From the NCBI GenBank assembly GCA_022385805.1, contig MU277711.1, positions 1-64,000 of the forward strand: a stretch of 64,000 nucleotides of DNA, in the 5' to 3' direction. Below, one piece after another: positions 11,601 to 22,977 of this stretch; the first letter of the stretch is position 1, and each line of letters opens with the position of its first letter. This DNA is from Pilatotrama ljubarskyi. Lineage: Eukaryota; Basidiomycota; Agaricomycetes; Polyporales; Polyporaceae. The notes under the pieces were generated by a model. It saw nothing but the letters and a program-made list of their open reading frames with translations. It did not search any database and was not told where the DNA came from. The position numbers and the translations under genes were made by a program.

Positions 11601-13746
11601 TTCAACGCGTTCGCGAGCGTGTCCAGGCACGAGTCGAAGCCCCCGACGCCTAGGGAGGCGTCGAAGGCGCCCTCGCCTACCAAGGAGGCGTCCAAGCCGC
11701 CAACTCCGCCTGCGGCTTCGCAGCACGCCACTCCCCCGGCGCGCACGCCTTCTGTGGTGTCGTACGCGACCCCGGCACGCTCCAAGGCCCCTACCCCGCC
11801 TCCGGCGACGGCGCCACAGACGCCAGTTGCCGTGTCGAAGGCGCCGAGCGCCGCTGCGTCGAAGATCCCTACCCCTGCCGCATCGAAGGTCGCGACGCCC
11901 ACTTGGGGCTCAAAGGCCCCGACTCCCGCGGCCACGTCGAAGGTGCCGACTCCGCAGAGCCAGTCGAAGGTCCCTACGCCTCAGCACCAGTCGAAAGTGC
12001 CTACGCCGCAGAGCCAATCAAAAGCTGCGACTCCGCAGAGCCAGTCCAAGGCCGCGACGCCCAAGGCTGTGTCGAAGGCTCCTACTCCGAAGGCGGAGAC
12101 TCCCGCTGCTGTCTCGCGCGCCGCGACACCGAAGCCCGAGCCTGCGCCCGAGCCTGCTCCGGAACCAGCGCCTGCTCCACCCGCAGAGCTCCCTGCCTTG
12201 GCGGAGCCTGCGTTGTTGACCGAAGTCACCCACGTAAGTACTACTGTCGGTCGATGGTCAGCAGGATGTCTAACATCGTCTGCAGCCCCCTCCTGGCGGA
12301 GACAGCGACGCGCCCGTCGTGCCACCGCTGCCCGACCAGGTCGTCGACGCGCCTCCGCCAGCGGGCGTCATGTCGCCCATGGCCGACCTCTGGAGCACGC
12401 CCGTGCCCGACCCCGCGCCGGCCTCCAGCACCGGGCTCTTCTCCGACTTCCTCTCCGGGCCGTCCTGGGGCGGCGGCGGCGGCACGTCCGCGTCGAACCT
12501 CGGCCTCGGCGGCGTCGGGACCGGCTTTGGCGGGTTCGGCAAGCCAGCGAGCGGTTTTGGTGCCGTCACAAGCACGTTTGGCAACATGGCGAGCGGCTTT
12601 GGGTCGTTCGGGTGGGGCGGCGGCGCTGCCCAGCCGGCTGCTGCCGCGGACAACGGCGCGGCGGAGAGGGAGGCGGAGGAGCAGCGCAAGCGTGAGGAAG
12701 AAGAGCGCTCGAAGCGCGAAGAGGAAGAGCGCCTCAGACGGGAGGAGGAGGAGCGCAAGGCTGAAGAGGAGCGGAAGCGTCTCGAAGCGGAGGCCGAGGC
12801 CGAGGCTGAGAAGAAGCGACTGGAGGAGGAGGAGGCTGCCAAGAAGGCCGAGGAGGAGCGGAAGCAGGCCGAGGAGGAGGAGAAACGCAAGAAGGAGGAA
12901 GAGGCGAAGAAGGAGGAGGGGACGAAGACACCTAAGAAGATGTCCAAGAAGGAGAGAGAGGCGGCGAAGAAGAAGGAGCTCGCGGAGAAGAAGGCGCGCG
13001 AGGCTGAGGAGAAGTCGGCCAAAGAGGAGGAGGAGCGCAAGGCGAAGGAGGCTGCGGAGGCCGAGAAAGCTGATGAAGAGGCTGCCGCCGCTGCAAAGAA
13101 GGCCGAGGAGGACGCGAAGCAGGCTGAGCAGGAGGCCGCTGAAGCAGCGGAGAAAGCCAAGGAGGAGGCGGAGGCCGCCCAGAAGGCCGAAGAGGAGGCT
13201 GCTGCCGCCGCCGCGGCTGCTGCCAAGACCGCAGAGGAGCGAGCCGCTGCCGACTCTCTTGCGGCTGAGGCTCAGAAAGCCGAGGATGACGCTGCCGCCG
13301 CTGCAAAGAAAGCGGAGGAGGAGGCAGCAGAGGCCAAGAAGAAAGAAGAGGAAGAGGAGGCCGCGAAGAAGGCCGCAGCTGAAGCCGAGGAAGCCGCAAA
13401 GAAAGCAGAGGAGGAGGCGGCTGAGGCGAAGAGGAAGGAGGAGGAGGAGATGAAGAAGTTGGACGACGAGTGGGGTCCCGCAGTCACCGTGAAAGGCAAG
13501 AAGGGCAAGAAGGGCAAGGGTGCGGCAGCTGCTGCAGCCACTCCCTCAACCCCAGCGACGCCCGCAACTCCGGACGCCATCTCTCGGGCATCTTCTGGGG
13601 CGCCTGCCGCTGCTAAGCCCCTCACCAAGGCACAGAAGCGGGCTGCGAAGAAGAAGGGGGCAGCAATGGCCTGGGGCGGCGACGACGACGAGACTCCAGC
13701 AACACCTGCTGGGGATGACGACCCGGACGGATGGGCTATGGCGTAA
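8678..13746 (+). CDS. Hsp70-like ATPase with long repeat/coiled-coil tail
   Basis: Thirteen exons, all in phase, give 1460 aa: 8678-8823, 8882-9034, 9101-9482, 9531-9654, 9706-9759, 9816-9996, 10055-10145, 10208-10314, 10371-10575, 10636-10947, 11010-11023, 11081-12233, 12286-13746. Residues 1-590 are an actin-fold Hsp70-type ATPase: phosphate-1 loop LALDVGTTFSG (about 20-30), phosphate-2 loop VADAGGGTLD (238-247) and adenosine-site VGGFAASPWL (382-391). Family members of this fungal type are usually about 550-600 aa without a canonical substrate-binding domain. Here the frame continues without a stop for ~870 residues: a Ser/Pro-rich segment, many SKxPTP-like repeats (about 780-930), a Gly/Phe-rich patch, then ~350 residues of Glu/Lys/Ala-rich coiled coil and a Lys-rich end. 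The tail is inferred to scaffold or oligomerise; its role is unknown. Exon 11 is only 14 nt. Confidence 0.85.
11640..12115 (+). repeat. Coding SKxPTP-type repeat tract
   Basis: Inside exon 12 of the Hsp70-like gene. The peptide motif SK(A/V/I)(P/A)TP recurs more than a dozen times with a spacer of 3-8 residues, often Q-S-Q or A-A. At the DNA level the copies between 11935 and 12060 are very similar (AGCCAGTCGAAGGTGCC-like). Such Pro/Thr-Pro repeats are typical of proline-directed kinase substrates and linkers; that role is inference. Confidence 0.8.
12655..13460 (+). other. Segment coding a charged coiled coil
   Basis: Part of exon 13 of the Hsp70-like gene. Nearly pure Glu, Lys, Arg and Ala codons with repeated E-E-x-x-K/R heptads over about 270 residues and no Pro or Gly after the first third. 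It produces long arginine-rich or proline-rich open frames in other phases and on the other strand, which are shadows. Confidence 0.85.
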
Positions 13747-14343
13747 TCCAACGCCGCGTGGGTCGCGTGTACATTGGATGGGATCTTGAGAATTGGATGT
13801 GCTGTATCGTTTGCTTATTTCTATCTGTTTCACTCATGCTTGCTTGTACCCCTAGTCTGTGCTTTCGTGACCGCTCTCTTCTTGTAGCCCACCACGATTC
13901 CTTGTATGATGCTCGAGGAATGTCATACCAGTTTACGACTTGCTCAGCCTGCTCCGAGATCTGGTGCAACGTCCCAGAACGCTGAAGTAAGCTGAGCGAG
14001 CTATGGTTGCTGCTGGGACTCTCGTCGCCGGCTCCGATGGACGCGCTGACAGTAACACGGTGCCACGGTGATATATGGGCACGTGACCCGCGTTCGCGCG
14101 GCCAACTTGAACGACGCGCGTGGCGTGTGTCAGGGCCTGCGGCGAGTGGCGAGGACACTACACTATTAGTACTGCTTGACTGTAACAGCTGGTCGGATAG
14201 TGCTCTCAGATATTCCTCGCTCTTAAAGCTGTTGCTCTGACTCTCTCCGTTCTTATGCAGCTCTCCTCTTCTTGCCCTGGACTACGCATCCCTCTTCAAC
14301 CAGCGGCCACAACGTCGAGTATAAGAACCCCCTTCTCGGCATC
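13747..14343. other. Intergenic, downstream of Hsp70-like gene
   Basis: About 600 bases between two co-oriented genes; it must hold the 3' UTR of the first and the promoter of the second. No RNA gene or repeat seen. Confidence 0.5.
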
Positions 14344-16608
14344 ATGATGCGCGATAGCCATGCCAGTCTCCGCTCCGCCTCCTCGGTCGATCCGAACGAG
14401 GCCATGGTCGCCAATCAGCAGAAACACATCGCAGACCTCGTCGCACGGAACAAGACCCTCGAGCACACCATCTCCAAGCTCAAGGCGGCCGTCCAGGAGG
14501 AGAAGGAGAGCGCAAGCCACGCCGTCGCGCAGATCCAGGAGCGGTGGAAGGCCGAGCGGGCGGAATGGCGCGAGGGCTGCGACTCGCTGCAGAGTGCGCA
14601 CCGGATCGCGCACCTGCGCACGGCGAACGAGCTCGATCACGCACGGGTCGCGCTCCTGGAGGCTAAGGAGGCGCTGCGCACGGAGCAGCTGTTGCGCATG
14701 CAGCGTGACTACCGGCTGGTCATGTTCCAGGCGAAGGAACTCGAGCTGGAGCAGCGCATTGTACAGCAAGAACGGGAGCTGGAGGAGGCCGCGGCGGAGA
14801 AGGAGGAGCTGGTCGAGGAGCTGGAGGAGCACGCCCAGGAGACCGCTGCCGTACTGGAGGTACGGTGTGCAGAGCTCGCTGAACAGCTGAAGCAGATGGC
14901 GGAGGAACAGGCGAAGGCTCTCAAGGAGAAGGAGATGGCCGAAGTACGTCTAAGCTGTAGCCGATTCTCAGCTACATATCACGTTCCTGAACGCCTTCTG
15001 CGCTTGGCCAGGAAGCCCTATCTACTTTACGCGTGCAGCACTCGACTCTCGTTGCAGCCTCCGACCGGACGACCAAGAGCTTGGAGCGCGTATCGCTGCA
15101 GTACGAGACTATCAAGACCTCCCACGACGATCTCGAGAAGAAGTATGCCGAGTCCGAGGCTACAGTCAGCTCTCTCCGCCGGCAAGTGGACAAGTGGGCG
15201 ACACTGGAGAGCCGAGAGAACGCCGACCTCGAGGCTCTCCGCAAAGCGCGCATTGAGCTCGAGGTCAGAGTTAAGCAGCTCGAGACGGAGAAGGAGGACA
15301 CGGACAAGCAGAAGGCCGAGCAGAATGCTCACATGGAGAAGCTGCAGCGCAAGCTCGAGAAGTACAAGGAGTCGTGGGCGGCACACTCGGTGGGTACTGG
15401 AACTACTTGTGGAGGGTGCGTAGTGGACGCGAGCTCACGGTTGTTGCAGAAAGCGACTGAGGAGGCACAAGAAGACGCGGAACGCCTGCAGGCAGAGCTG
15501 GAGAAGCTGGAAGAGCAGTATGAGAAGCTCCAGGTTCAACTGCAGAAGCAGAATGTGCAGCTGGAGGAGACACGGGCCCAGCTCGCTGCTGCTGCGCGCT
15601 CACAGCCAGCTAGACCGGTATGCTCTTTATCAGCCTTGCGTCCCTTGTCTCATTCCCGTTGTTGACGCCAATCGCCAGTCCAAAGAGCCGTCCACGAGGC
15701 ATGCCGAGCCGGAGCCCTTCGAAGAGGAAGACATCACCGTACAAGCCTCACCATCCTCGTCGCGTTTGCAGAAGAAGCGACCTACTCCGCAGGGCTCAAG
15801 CAAAGCGAAGGCTGCCGTGCCACCACCTGACGACGACGATGACGACGATATCGAAGAGGTAGAACCACCTCCCAAGAGCAAATCCAAGGGCAAAGGCAAA
15901 GAACGTGCAGTCCCCTTGCCGGAAGACACCGAAGACCAGGACGATGCCTCGGCTGCCCCCGCGTCGAAACGGAAGCCTACCAAGGAGAAAGACAAGGAGA
16001 AGAAGCCGCGCAAGCGCCAGCCTACGGCAGACGAAGACGACAGCGAGGTGCAGATCGTCGAGCCGAAACCAAGTGCGCCTGATAAGAAGGGCAAGAGGAA
16101 AGCGGACGTTGTTCAAGACAGCCAGGACGAGGCGCCAGCGCCGAAGAAACGTGCCAAAAAGGCCGCGGCAACTGCAGAAGAGGACGAAGAGCTACCTGCA
16201 CGGCGACCACGCGGTCGGCCCAAGGGCTCTACGAACAAAGGAAAGACGCCAGGAGTGCCAGCGAGCACAGCGAGCGCCGCAGCAAAAAGCAAGTCGGACG
16301 CAGACGAAGAGGGTGCTGCAGAGGGCGAGGGCGATGCTGCAGCGGGCAAGAAGAAGAAACGCAAGATCAACTTGTTCCCCAGCGCGCAACCGACGAGCTT
16401 TCAGTGGAGCCTAGAGGTGAGCAAACCCTTATCTTCGATTTCTCGATGCAGCATAAACGCTGACTCCATGCCGTGTCGCGTCTAGGGCGATGGGACGTTG
16501 AACATACCGACGGAACTATCGCCCATCAAGGAGGGGTCAGAGGCACCTGTCCAGCAGCCCCGAGCGAGTATAACTACTGGTTTCGGGAGCTTCCTTCGCC
16601 GTCGATAG
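14344..16608 (+). CDS. Coiled-coil nuclear protein with AT-hook
   Basis: Five exons in phase give 668 aa: 14344-14943, 15012-15389, 15450-15617, 15679-16416, 16486-16608. Residues about 20-380 form a long coiled coil (dense Glu/Lys/Leu heptads). The rest is acidic/basic and disordered, with an Asp run, KGKGKER and KKRAKK clusters, an AT-hook core RRPRGRPKGS near residue 560 and a KKKKRK nuclear-localisation-like cluster near 605. Together these suggest a nuclear, DNA-associated structural protein; no catalytic domain is visible and I cannot assign a named orthologue. All four introns are 60-69 nt GT-AG. The first ATG in the frame is at 14344 (tandem Met-Met). The final exon ends in GSFLRRR, with the frame conserved across the splice. 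Confidence 0.75.
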
Positions 16609-17446
16609 CTGTTATCTGTACAAGACGTGGCGATTTGATACACACCATGAATCTGCTGGCCTAGCGCGTTGTGGAGTGCGTCTGCAAGCCTCGACAGAGG
16701 ACGTTCCGGAGCCGAAGATTGCGAACAATATCAGTCCTCGAGTAGCGTACTTCCGACAGCATTGATGTGTAAGTACACGCGATGGCCGACTGCGTTGAAC
16801 TATACATCTTGAATGCTTTGAGTGAGGTTCCGCAGTAGGGATTACCGAAGTTAAGAACACCTTTCTTGGGCATCGCTACGTGAGTGTCCTGCACGTCCCG
16901 GAGACCGCATTTAAGCAGTTACCGCGCGGTTCGTATTTCTTCCAGCTGAATGTTCCGTCGGACAGATTCATACGCAAACCACAAGGATGATATATTCGAG
17001 GAAAAAGGGATGGACACAGAAGACTGTGCTAGCTAGGATGTCGCCGAAGCATGAAACTCCGTTCGACGTAGGTGCTAAGCCAACGGAGCGATTAAGTAGG
17101 CTTTTCGCTCGGAACCACCACAGAGCTTCAAGAAGCGCGCCTGAGCCGTGCCCTAACGTCGTGCGGAACGCAGACAGAGAGCGCAGCGGCGCGTGGTGGC
17201 CGCAACGGTGAAGACAGATTTCCGACGCGAGACGTTTATAAAGGACGCGTTGGTCGGAGCTCGTACTGCACGAACTCCGCTGTGGCGGACTCGAGCACAT
17301 GACCCACGCGTCAGTCGATCGCGTCCAGGGTGACTCCGGGGCAGCGCGCGGCGAGCTCAGCCTCGAGGACGTCGGCGACGACGAGATAGCTCACCTGGGA
17401 TCTCGCGTCTGGCCATCACCTCGTCTGTCTGCGATTGGCCTTTGAT
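16609..17446. promoter_or_regulatory. Upstream region of the amylase gene
   Basis: About 840 bases with no convincing gene. A TATA-like TTTATAAAG lies at 17235-17243, about 200 bases before the amylase ATG. Other short frames on either strand show no domain. Confidence 0.4.
17235..17243 (+). promoter_or_regulatory. Putative TATA box for the amylase gene
   Basis: TTTATAAAG in an otherwise GC-rich stretch, 204 bases before the inferred start codon. Fungal TATA elements commonly sit 50-200 bases upstream of the coding start. Assignment is by position only. Confidence 0.4.
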
Positions 17447-20174
17447 ATGATTTGGGATGTCTTGACCAATAACCTCCTTCTCGCCTGGGAGCGGCTTGCC
17501 TTCTGGCGGAATCCTCCTCCGGCTCTGCCTAACATGCGACTAAGTCCAAAAGGCGGAGACGAGAACCCGCTCTTGGTGCGTCCTGGAGCAAATGGACTGT
17601 TTCACATCCAAGGGGCTGAATAGGCCTACAGCTGCAATTCTTCACATGGGAAAGCAGCCATCCGCAAATGAGCTGGTGGAAACACTTTGAAAGTGAAGTA
17701 CCCGACCTCGCAGCACTCGGGGTCACTCAAGTATGGCTTCCGCCGCCAAATAAGGCCATGCGAAAGGTACTAGGATGTGCTTCGCTGATTACGGAAATAC
17801 GCCTTCTCACACATAGCCCCAGGAGGGACAGGGTTATGACGCCTACGACTTGGTCAGTGGACGCTTCTCTATGCCAAGGTCCCCTTCGAACATGCGACTG
17901 GACTGTATGCGGGCCATTGTATTCTCCACCCTGTTCATTACGGAAAGCCATTCATGCAAAATCGGCTCTTTCTCTTACCACGGCGTGTGTCAGACGTGAA
18001 CGCAGCATACTGAGCTCACATTCACAGTGGGACCTAGGAGAGTTCTATCAGAAGGGCACCATTGCAACAAGATGGGGCACCAAAGAGGAGCTCGTCAGTG
18101 CTATAGCAGCAGCAAATGCTCATGGTATCGACGTCTTGATTGACGCCGTTCTCAACGTAAGCTTCACCTGTCCTCCGCGGACGTATCGCTCACGCCACAC
18201 AGCATAAACTGGGAGCCGATAGACCGGAGAAGTTCATGGCCGTCCAAGTCGATCCGGAGAACCGTATGAAGGACATTGGTCCTGCACGAGAGATTGAGGT
18301 GAGCGCTTCAACTGCTACCCTGGTGCTGATACTCAACTGCATGTACGCAGGGTTGGACTGCATTCGACTTCCTTGGGAGAGGCAATAAAGTGGGTCTTTC
18401 GTCAGCATCAGGACTGCCTTGTCCTGATATTTTGTCAGTACAGCAGCTTCAAGTGGACTCACGAGCATTTCACAGGTAGCGGCCTATATCGTTTACTGGA
18501 GCAAAGATGCATGCATAATTATGTACATCCAGGGCTCGACTGGGATCACCGGACGCGCACGAAGGGTGTCTATCGCATTGCGAGCTCGAAACATCGAGGC
18601 TGGTCCCGCTGGGTTGACGCTGAGCTGGGGAACTACGACTACCTGCTGGGGATAGACGTACGTTCAGCGGCGATAACTTAACGACTCGGTACTCACTGTT
18701 ACAGATTGATCACCGGCATCCTGAGGTACGGAAGGATCTCATGACATGGGGCCGCTGGGTTCTACAGGTGCCACTCCTTTCATATACGTCGTAATGCTGT
18801 GACCGACTGGCTTGTTGAAGACTACAGGTGCTGCAGGGTTTCGTCTGGACGCTATCAAGCATATGGATCGTCGTTTCCTGCTAAGCTTCGTACGTCGGTC
18901 TGCTCCTTGTGAAGACGGCATGTCGCTTATTGTGCGAAAGATCAAACATGTTCGTGAGACACTCGGACGGAACGACTTGTTTTCCGTAGCCGAGTATTGG
19001 TCGAGCAAGTCAGTGGAGACCGTTTCCAGAGCCCTCCGCACCCTGCTGACACACTTCAAAGCATTGACTTGATCAAGCCATATATTCGAGTCTTCGAGGG
19101 ACTCGTCAGTAATGGACACTGAGCACGATGGTCTCAGACTAAGCTGATGTACGGCGCAGGTCACATTCTTTGACGTCCCGCTGCACTACAAGTTCCACGA
19201 CGCGAGCAAAGCAGGTTCAGGCTACGACCTCCGAATGATTCTGGACCGCACAATCCTCAAGTACAGGCCGGGCGACGCCGTAACCTTCGTAGACAATCAC
19301 GAGTAAGTTTCCTGCTTCTCAAACTGCCGAGCGTGTTGACCGGTGCTCCTAGTACGGTAACTAGGAGGTCTTCTATCACACCCGAGCTCAACTCACATTA
19401 CCCATGCGCAGCAAATCGGACAAACGCTAGAGAGCTGGGTGCGTCTCTCATGCACCTCTGCCGGAGGTTTTCCGTTCTGTCGCCCTTCTGACCTTGAGCT
19501 AGGTTGGTAGCAATTTCAAGCTGCAGGCGTACGCCATCATCCTACTCTATGGCGAAGGCCACCCGTGAGTTCATACCTGTCTGCTCTCACGAGTCAACCA
19601 TCCCTGCTCACCCTTCCTCCAATCGCGTGCCTCTCTCTGAATGGCCCCGAAGATGTGTCTTCTATGGAGACCTCTATCCCAACCAGGAATGCTACGACGA
19701 GAACGTAGCGCAGGGTCTGCGTCGTCTGATGGATGTCCGGAAGAAGTTTGCGTACGGGCCACGCGTGAACTACTTCCAGGAAGTGAATTGCATCGGCTTT
19801 GTGCGGAAGGGCGATGGGCACAAGCGTGGGGGCTGCGCGGTGCTGATTAGCAACGCTGATGACCCAAGTAAGCAGGAAAGGTGAGTACGGTCTCGTGGGT
19901 GCCAGGGAAGCGTCCTCTTACAGATGTGGGAAGCGTTAACGCAGGGCAGACTCCGGTGCACACTATCCGGATGGATATCGGCTTGGTATGAATGTCGCCT
20001 TGTCCCGAGAACCCTGTCGTGCTGACCGGGAGACAGAGTAACGCGGGCAATCGGTACCGGACATTGTTCCACCCCCGGGATCTGGTCGTCGAAGTCGGTA
20101 CCGATGGGTGGGCTTCCTTCACCTGCCCTTTCGGGGCGTTGCAGGTCTGGGTCAAGGAGGACGTGGAGAGCTAG
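17447..20174 (+). CDS. GH13_5-type alpha-amylase
   Basis: Nineteen exons in phase give 538 aa: 17447-17575, 17632-17766, 17823-17852, 18028-18156, 18203-18298, 18351-18389, 18439-18475, 18533-18657, 18705-18767, 18821-18889, 18941-19008, 19062-19104, 19160-19302, 19353-19356, 19412-19438, 19503-19564, 19653-19880, 19934-19985, 20037-20174. It hydrolyses alpha-1,4-glucans. GH13 regions are all present: DAVLNH; GFRLDAIKH with nucleophile Asp271; VAEYW with acid/base Glu302; FVDNHD with transition-state Asp369. The close match to the bacterial-like GH13_5 group and the lack of a signal peptide suggest an intracellular enzyme acting on glycogen or alpha-glucan (inference). Exon 14 is only 4 nt. 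Intron 3 (175 nt) is unusually long for this gene. The acceptor before exon 18 (19934) was chosen because it alone keeps the conserved HTIRMDIG frame. It converges with a sugar transporter 189 bases away. Confidence 0.9.
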
Positions 20175-20234
20175 TAATACATTGTCATGGGCGACAGGTG
20201 ACAGACGACGGAACTACGATAGCAACGCAAGCAA

Positions 20235-20247
20235 GGGGGGGGGGGGG
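20235..20247. repeat. Run of 13 G
   Basis: Homopolymer of 13 G between the convergent amylase and transporter genes, in their 3' flanks. Length may be affected by sequencing error. Confidence 0.8.
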
Positions 20248-20362
20248 AATGCGTAATGCGACGGTGCCGATGATGTACATAACAACAGGGTATACCCGGC
20301 CATTACCAGGTATAGGACGAGAGATAATATGGAACGAGGCCCTCTCCACCAGTTTATAGCGT

Positions 20363-22977
20363 TCAGACCGCCTCATAACTTGAAGACCTCGCGTCCTGTG
20401 AGCTCCCGGACTCCTCGTCCACTCGCTCCATCCACCTGCTGCACTCGCCGATGCGCCGCGGCGTCGTGTCGCGCATCTCTACGATGTCGGTGACGGTGCT
20501 TTTCTCCTCTTCGATCCAGACGCCGGGGCCCCGAGCGACGCCCATCGACATCGTTGCGGCCTCCCCGCCGGTCTGCATGAGCGCCTGCGGCTGCTGCTCG
20601 CCATCGAACAGCGCTGCTGTCTCTTCCAGTGTCCGGCCTAACAGCGTGCAGGGGGTGGTCAGAGAAGCTACGCTTGTGGCCCGAAAGACAGACGAACCTT
20701 TCGTCTCGATGATGTAGACGACGACGAAGACGAGCTCGATGATTAGCCACCCGCAGTAGACGAGGTACTGTGGAAGGCAGTGAGGTATGAGTACCAGCGT
20801 CAAGCCTTTCGAGGATACGCGCAGGATACGCACGTATTTCCAGCCAAGTGCATCCAAGGCCCATGGGTTTACGAACTGATTGAAGGCTAGTGTGAGCGAG
20901 ACGACAAGGTTCTAATCGCAGTAACTCTGTCAACGCAAAGCGAAAGTCGAGTATCGATAGGCGAACGTACCATAACAGCGAAGCCTTTCGCGCGAATGTT
21001 GAAGGGCAATATTTCCAGTGTGTAGGCGATGAGCATAGGCGTGTAGGCGATGTCATAGAAGAAGTAGAAGATGAAAATGAAGGGAATGGTCGCTTCAAGA
21101 CGGATACTTGAGCTTTACGAAAGACGGCAGCTTAGCCACGAGAGTGACTGACCCTTAGCGGCGCTCGCATTGTCCATAGTATTGAAAAGAGCGGTAGTGA
21201 GCGTCCATACTCCGAAATCTACCCACACGGTAGCGATGAGTAGTGCGTCCGGTACGCCGAGTGGGAAGATAATCTTACCGATCAGCATGCCAACATTCGA
21301 GATGACGAAGAGTGTTCTCCGGCCGAGTTTGTCGACCAACAATGCGCCTGACATTGCCGCTATCAGATTCCACACCTTCGCCGACAGTCAGTAAGTGCAT
21401 GCAATCTGCGGGCGAACGAGCGATCCAAACCTGAAGTCCCCCATTGATGGCAGCCTTCGTTCCTGCATCTGAGATACCGACTCCCTCCAGGACCAGGTTG
21501 ATATAGTACGAGACCAGACCATTCCCACTGCTCAGAGTCGACGTATCAGCACCACGACAATCGACGGCTCATGCCAGACGCTGACCTCCATTGCGAGAAA
21601 ACAGCGAGGGCGATAATGATGCTCATTCGTTTCCTGTTGCCTGGGGTCGAGAAAAGGGTGGTGAAAGAAGTGCTCGTCGCAGCCTCCTTTTCCATCTTCA
21701 GCGCGTGCCGGATTTGTGCCATCTCGAAGACGATGAGCGGGTCGCGCTCGTCATTCGTCATGGAATGGAATCGAGCAAGCGCGCTAGCCGCCTTGGACTC
21801 CTGTAGTGACATCTCAGTGACAGTGCACTTGCGGCTCGTGTGTCAGTGCTCACCAAGCCTCTGGCCACGAGGAACCGGGGAGATTCCGGAACCATCCTAT
21901 GCGGCCCGTGAGTCTCTGAGCCCCTCCCCCTGCCATTTCCTACTGAACGCTCACCATATCAGCATTACCTGTATTACTGGACCGAGAGCTTGTACAAGTG
22001 TCGGTACACGCCATGACCACGGCGAGGTCCCCGCGCCGGTCCATGCCCCGAAGCACGCCCAAGCCGCTTCTTGACGTCAGGTGACGCCCATGTTCGCGGG
22101 ATAGGACTTTCACTCACACAAGATGCTCCCAAGATACCAAGATGCGTTGTACATGGACGTCAACTTGCCGCGCTGTCCAGATTCTTATTAGAAGAGGGTA
22201 AATGAACGGGCGATGCGGCGTCCCGCACCTGTGTCGGATATGCAAGCTCCGTTATGAGTAGGGGTGCCGCGTTGAGCGCGAATGTGAGTCCGAAGCCGAC
22301 TGTTACGTCTTCAGAATGAGAGAAGACGGGTATGAGAGTTGCTCGTGACGTACTGAGGCCTCGTGCTCCAATGAACATGCCGATATTGAAAGCCGCACTC
22401 TGGAGGGCGACGCCAGCCAGCATGATCACGGCTCCTATGAAAAGTGTTGGCCGTCGGCCCAGGTTGTCCGCGGCGAACGGGGCGAACGGGAGGCCCTATG
22501 ACGCCGACACATGAGGTGGTGCTCTTAGTGCGCCCAATGTACATATCTTACAGCGATAGAGCCAATGACCTGAGCAGCGCTGATAAGACCTGGGGAGAAT
22601 CGCGGCTTTAGAGAGGGAGTCGTCGGCATGTCCGAGGCTACTCACCCAATGTCTTGCCGTTCGGGTGCTTGAAGAAATCTTGCCAAGCGGGCAAGATTTG
22701 TAGGCCTGTAAGAACACGAGACTGGTGTCAGAGCACATCGTTTGCCGCGCAAGAAAGAGAACTACGACCCACCATTCACCAATGAGGAGTCAAGCCCGTT
22801 GATGGAAGCCGTCAAAAGGGGGACAACCAGCAGTAGATTCAGTAGGCGAATGCCTACATGATAACAACTATCCGTATAGTCGCCCGGGGAAAGGGGTATG
22901 GAGGGACACGTACCATGATTTCTCCACCAGGGACCTCGGTGGATGAAGTCGACGACAGTCCATTCAGTGGGAGCCAT
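20363..22977 (-). CDS. MFS sugar transporter (sugar porter family)
   Basis: A plasma-membrane sugar:H+ symporter-type protein of roughly 580 aa split into about 16 exons. I traced the chain from ATG 22977 (MAPTEWTVVDF) through NGLDSSLVNG, GRRPTLFIGA (loop 2-3 motif), WRVPTLVQ and PESPRFL (end of first half), the long loop with ERDPLIVFEM, LVDKLGRRTLF (second-half motif), ALGWKY and YIIETKGRTLEE at the last helix. This order and the PESPR/ETKG signatures are diagnostic of the sugar porter family; similarity to fungal lactose/hexose permease-type members is from memory and the substrate is not deducible. The C-terminal ~85 residues are hydrophilic and Ser/Glu-rich. Introns are 45-60 nt GT-AG. 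Tail-to-tail arrangement with the amylase suggests, but does not prove, a functional link. Confidence 0.88.

Noticed and set aside
11903..13453. Long arginine-rich plus-strand frame (516 codons) and matching Ser/Ala- and Pro-rich minus-strand frames
   Set aside because: They are shadows of the Glu/Lys/Ala coiled-coil codons of the Hsp70-like gene; composition is extreme and no start, splice or domain supports them.
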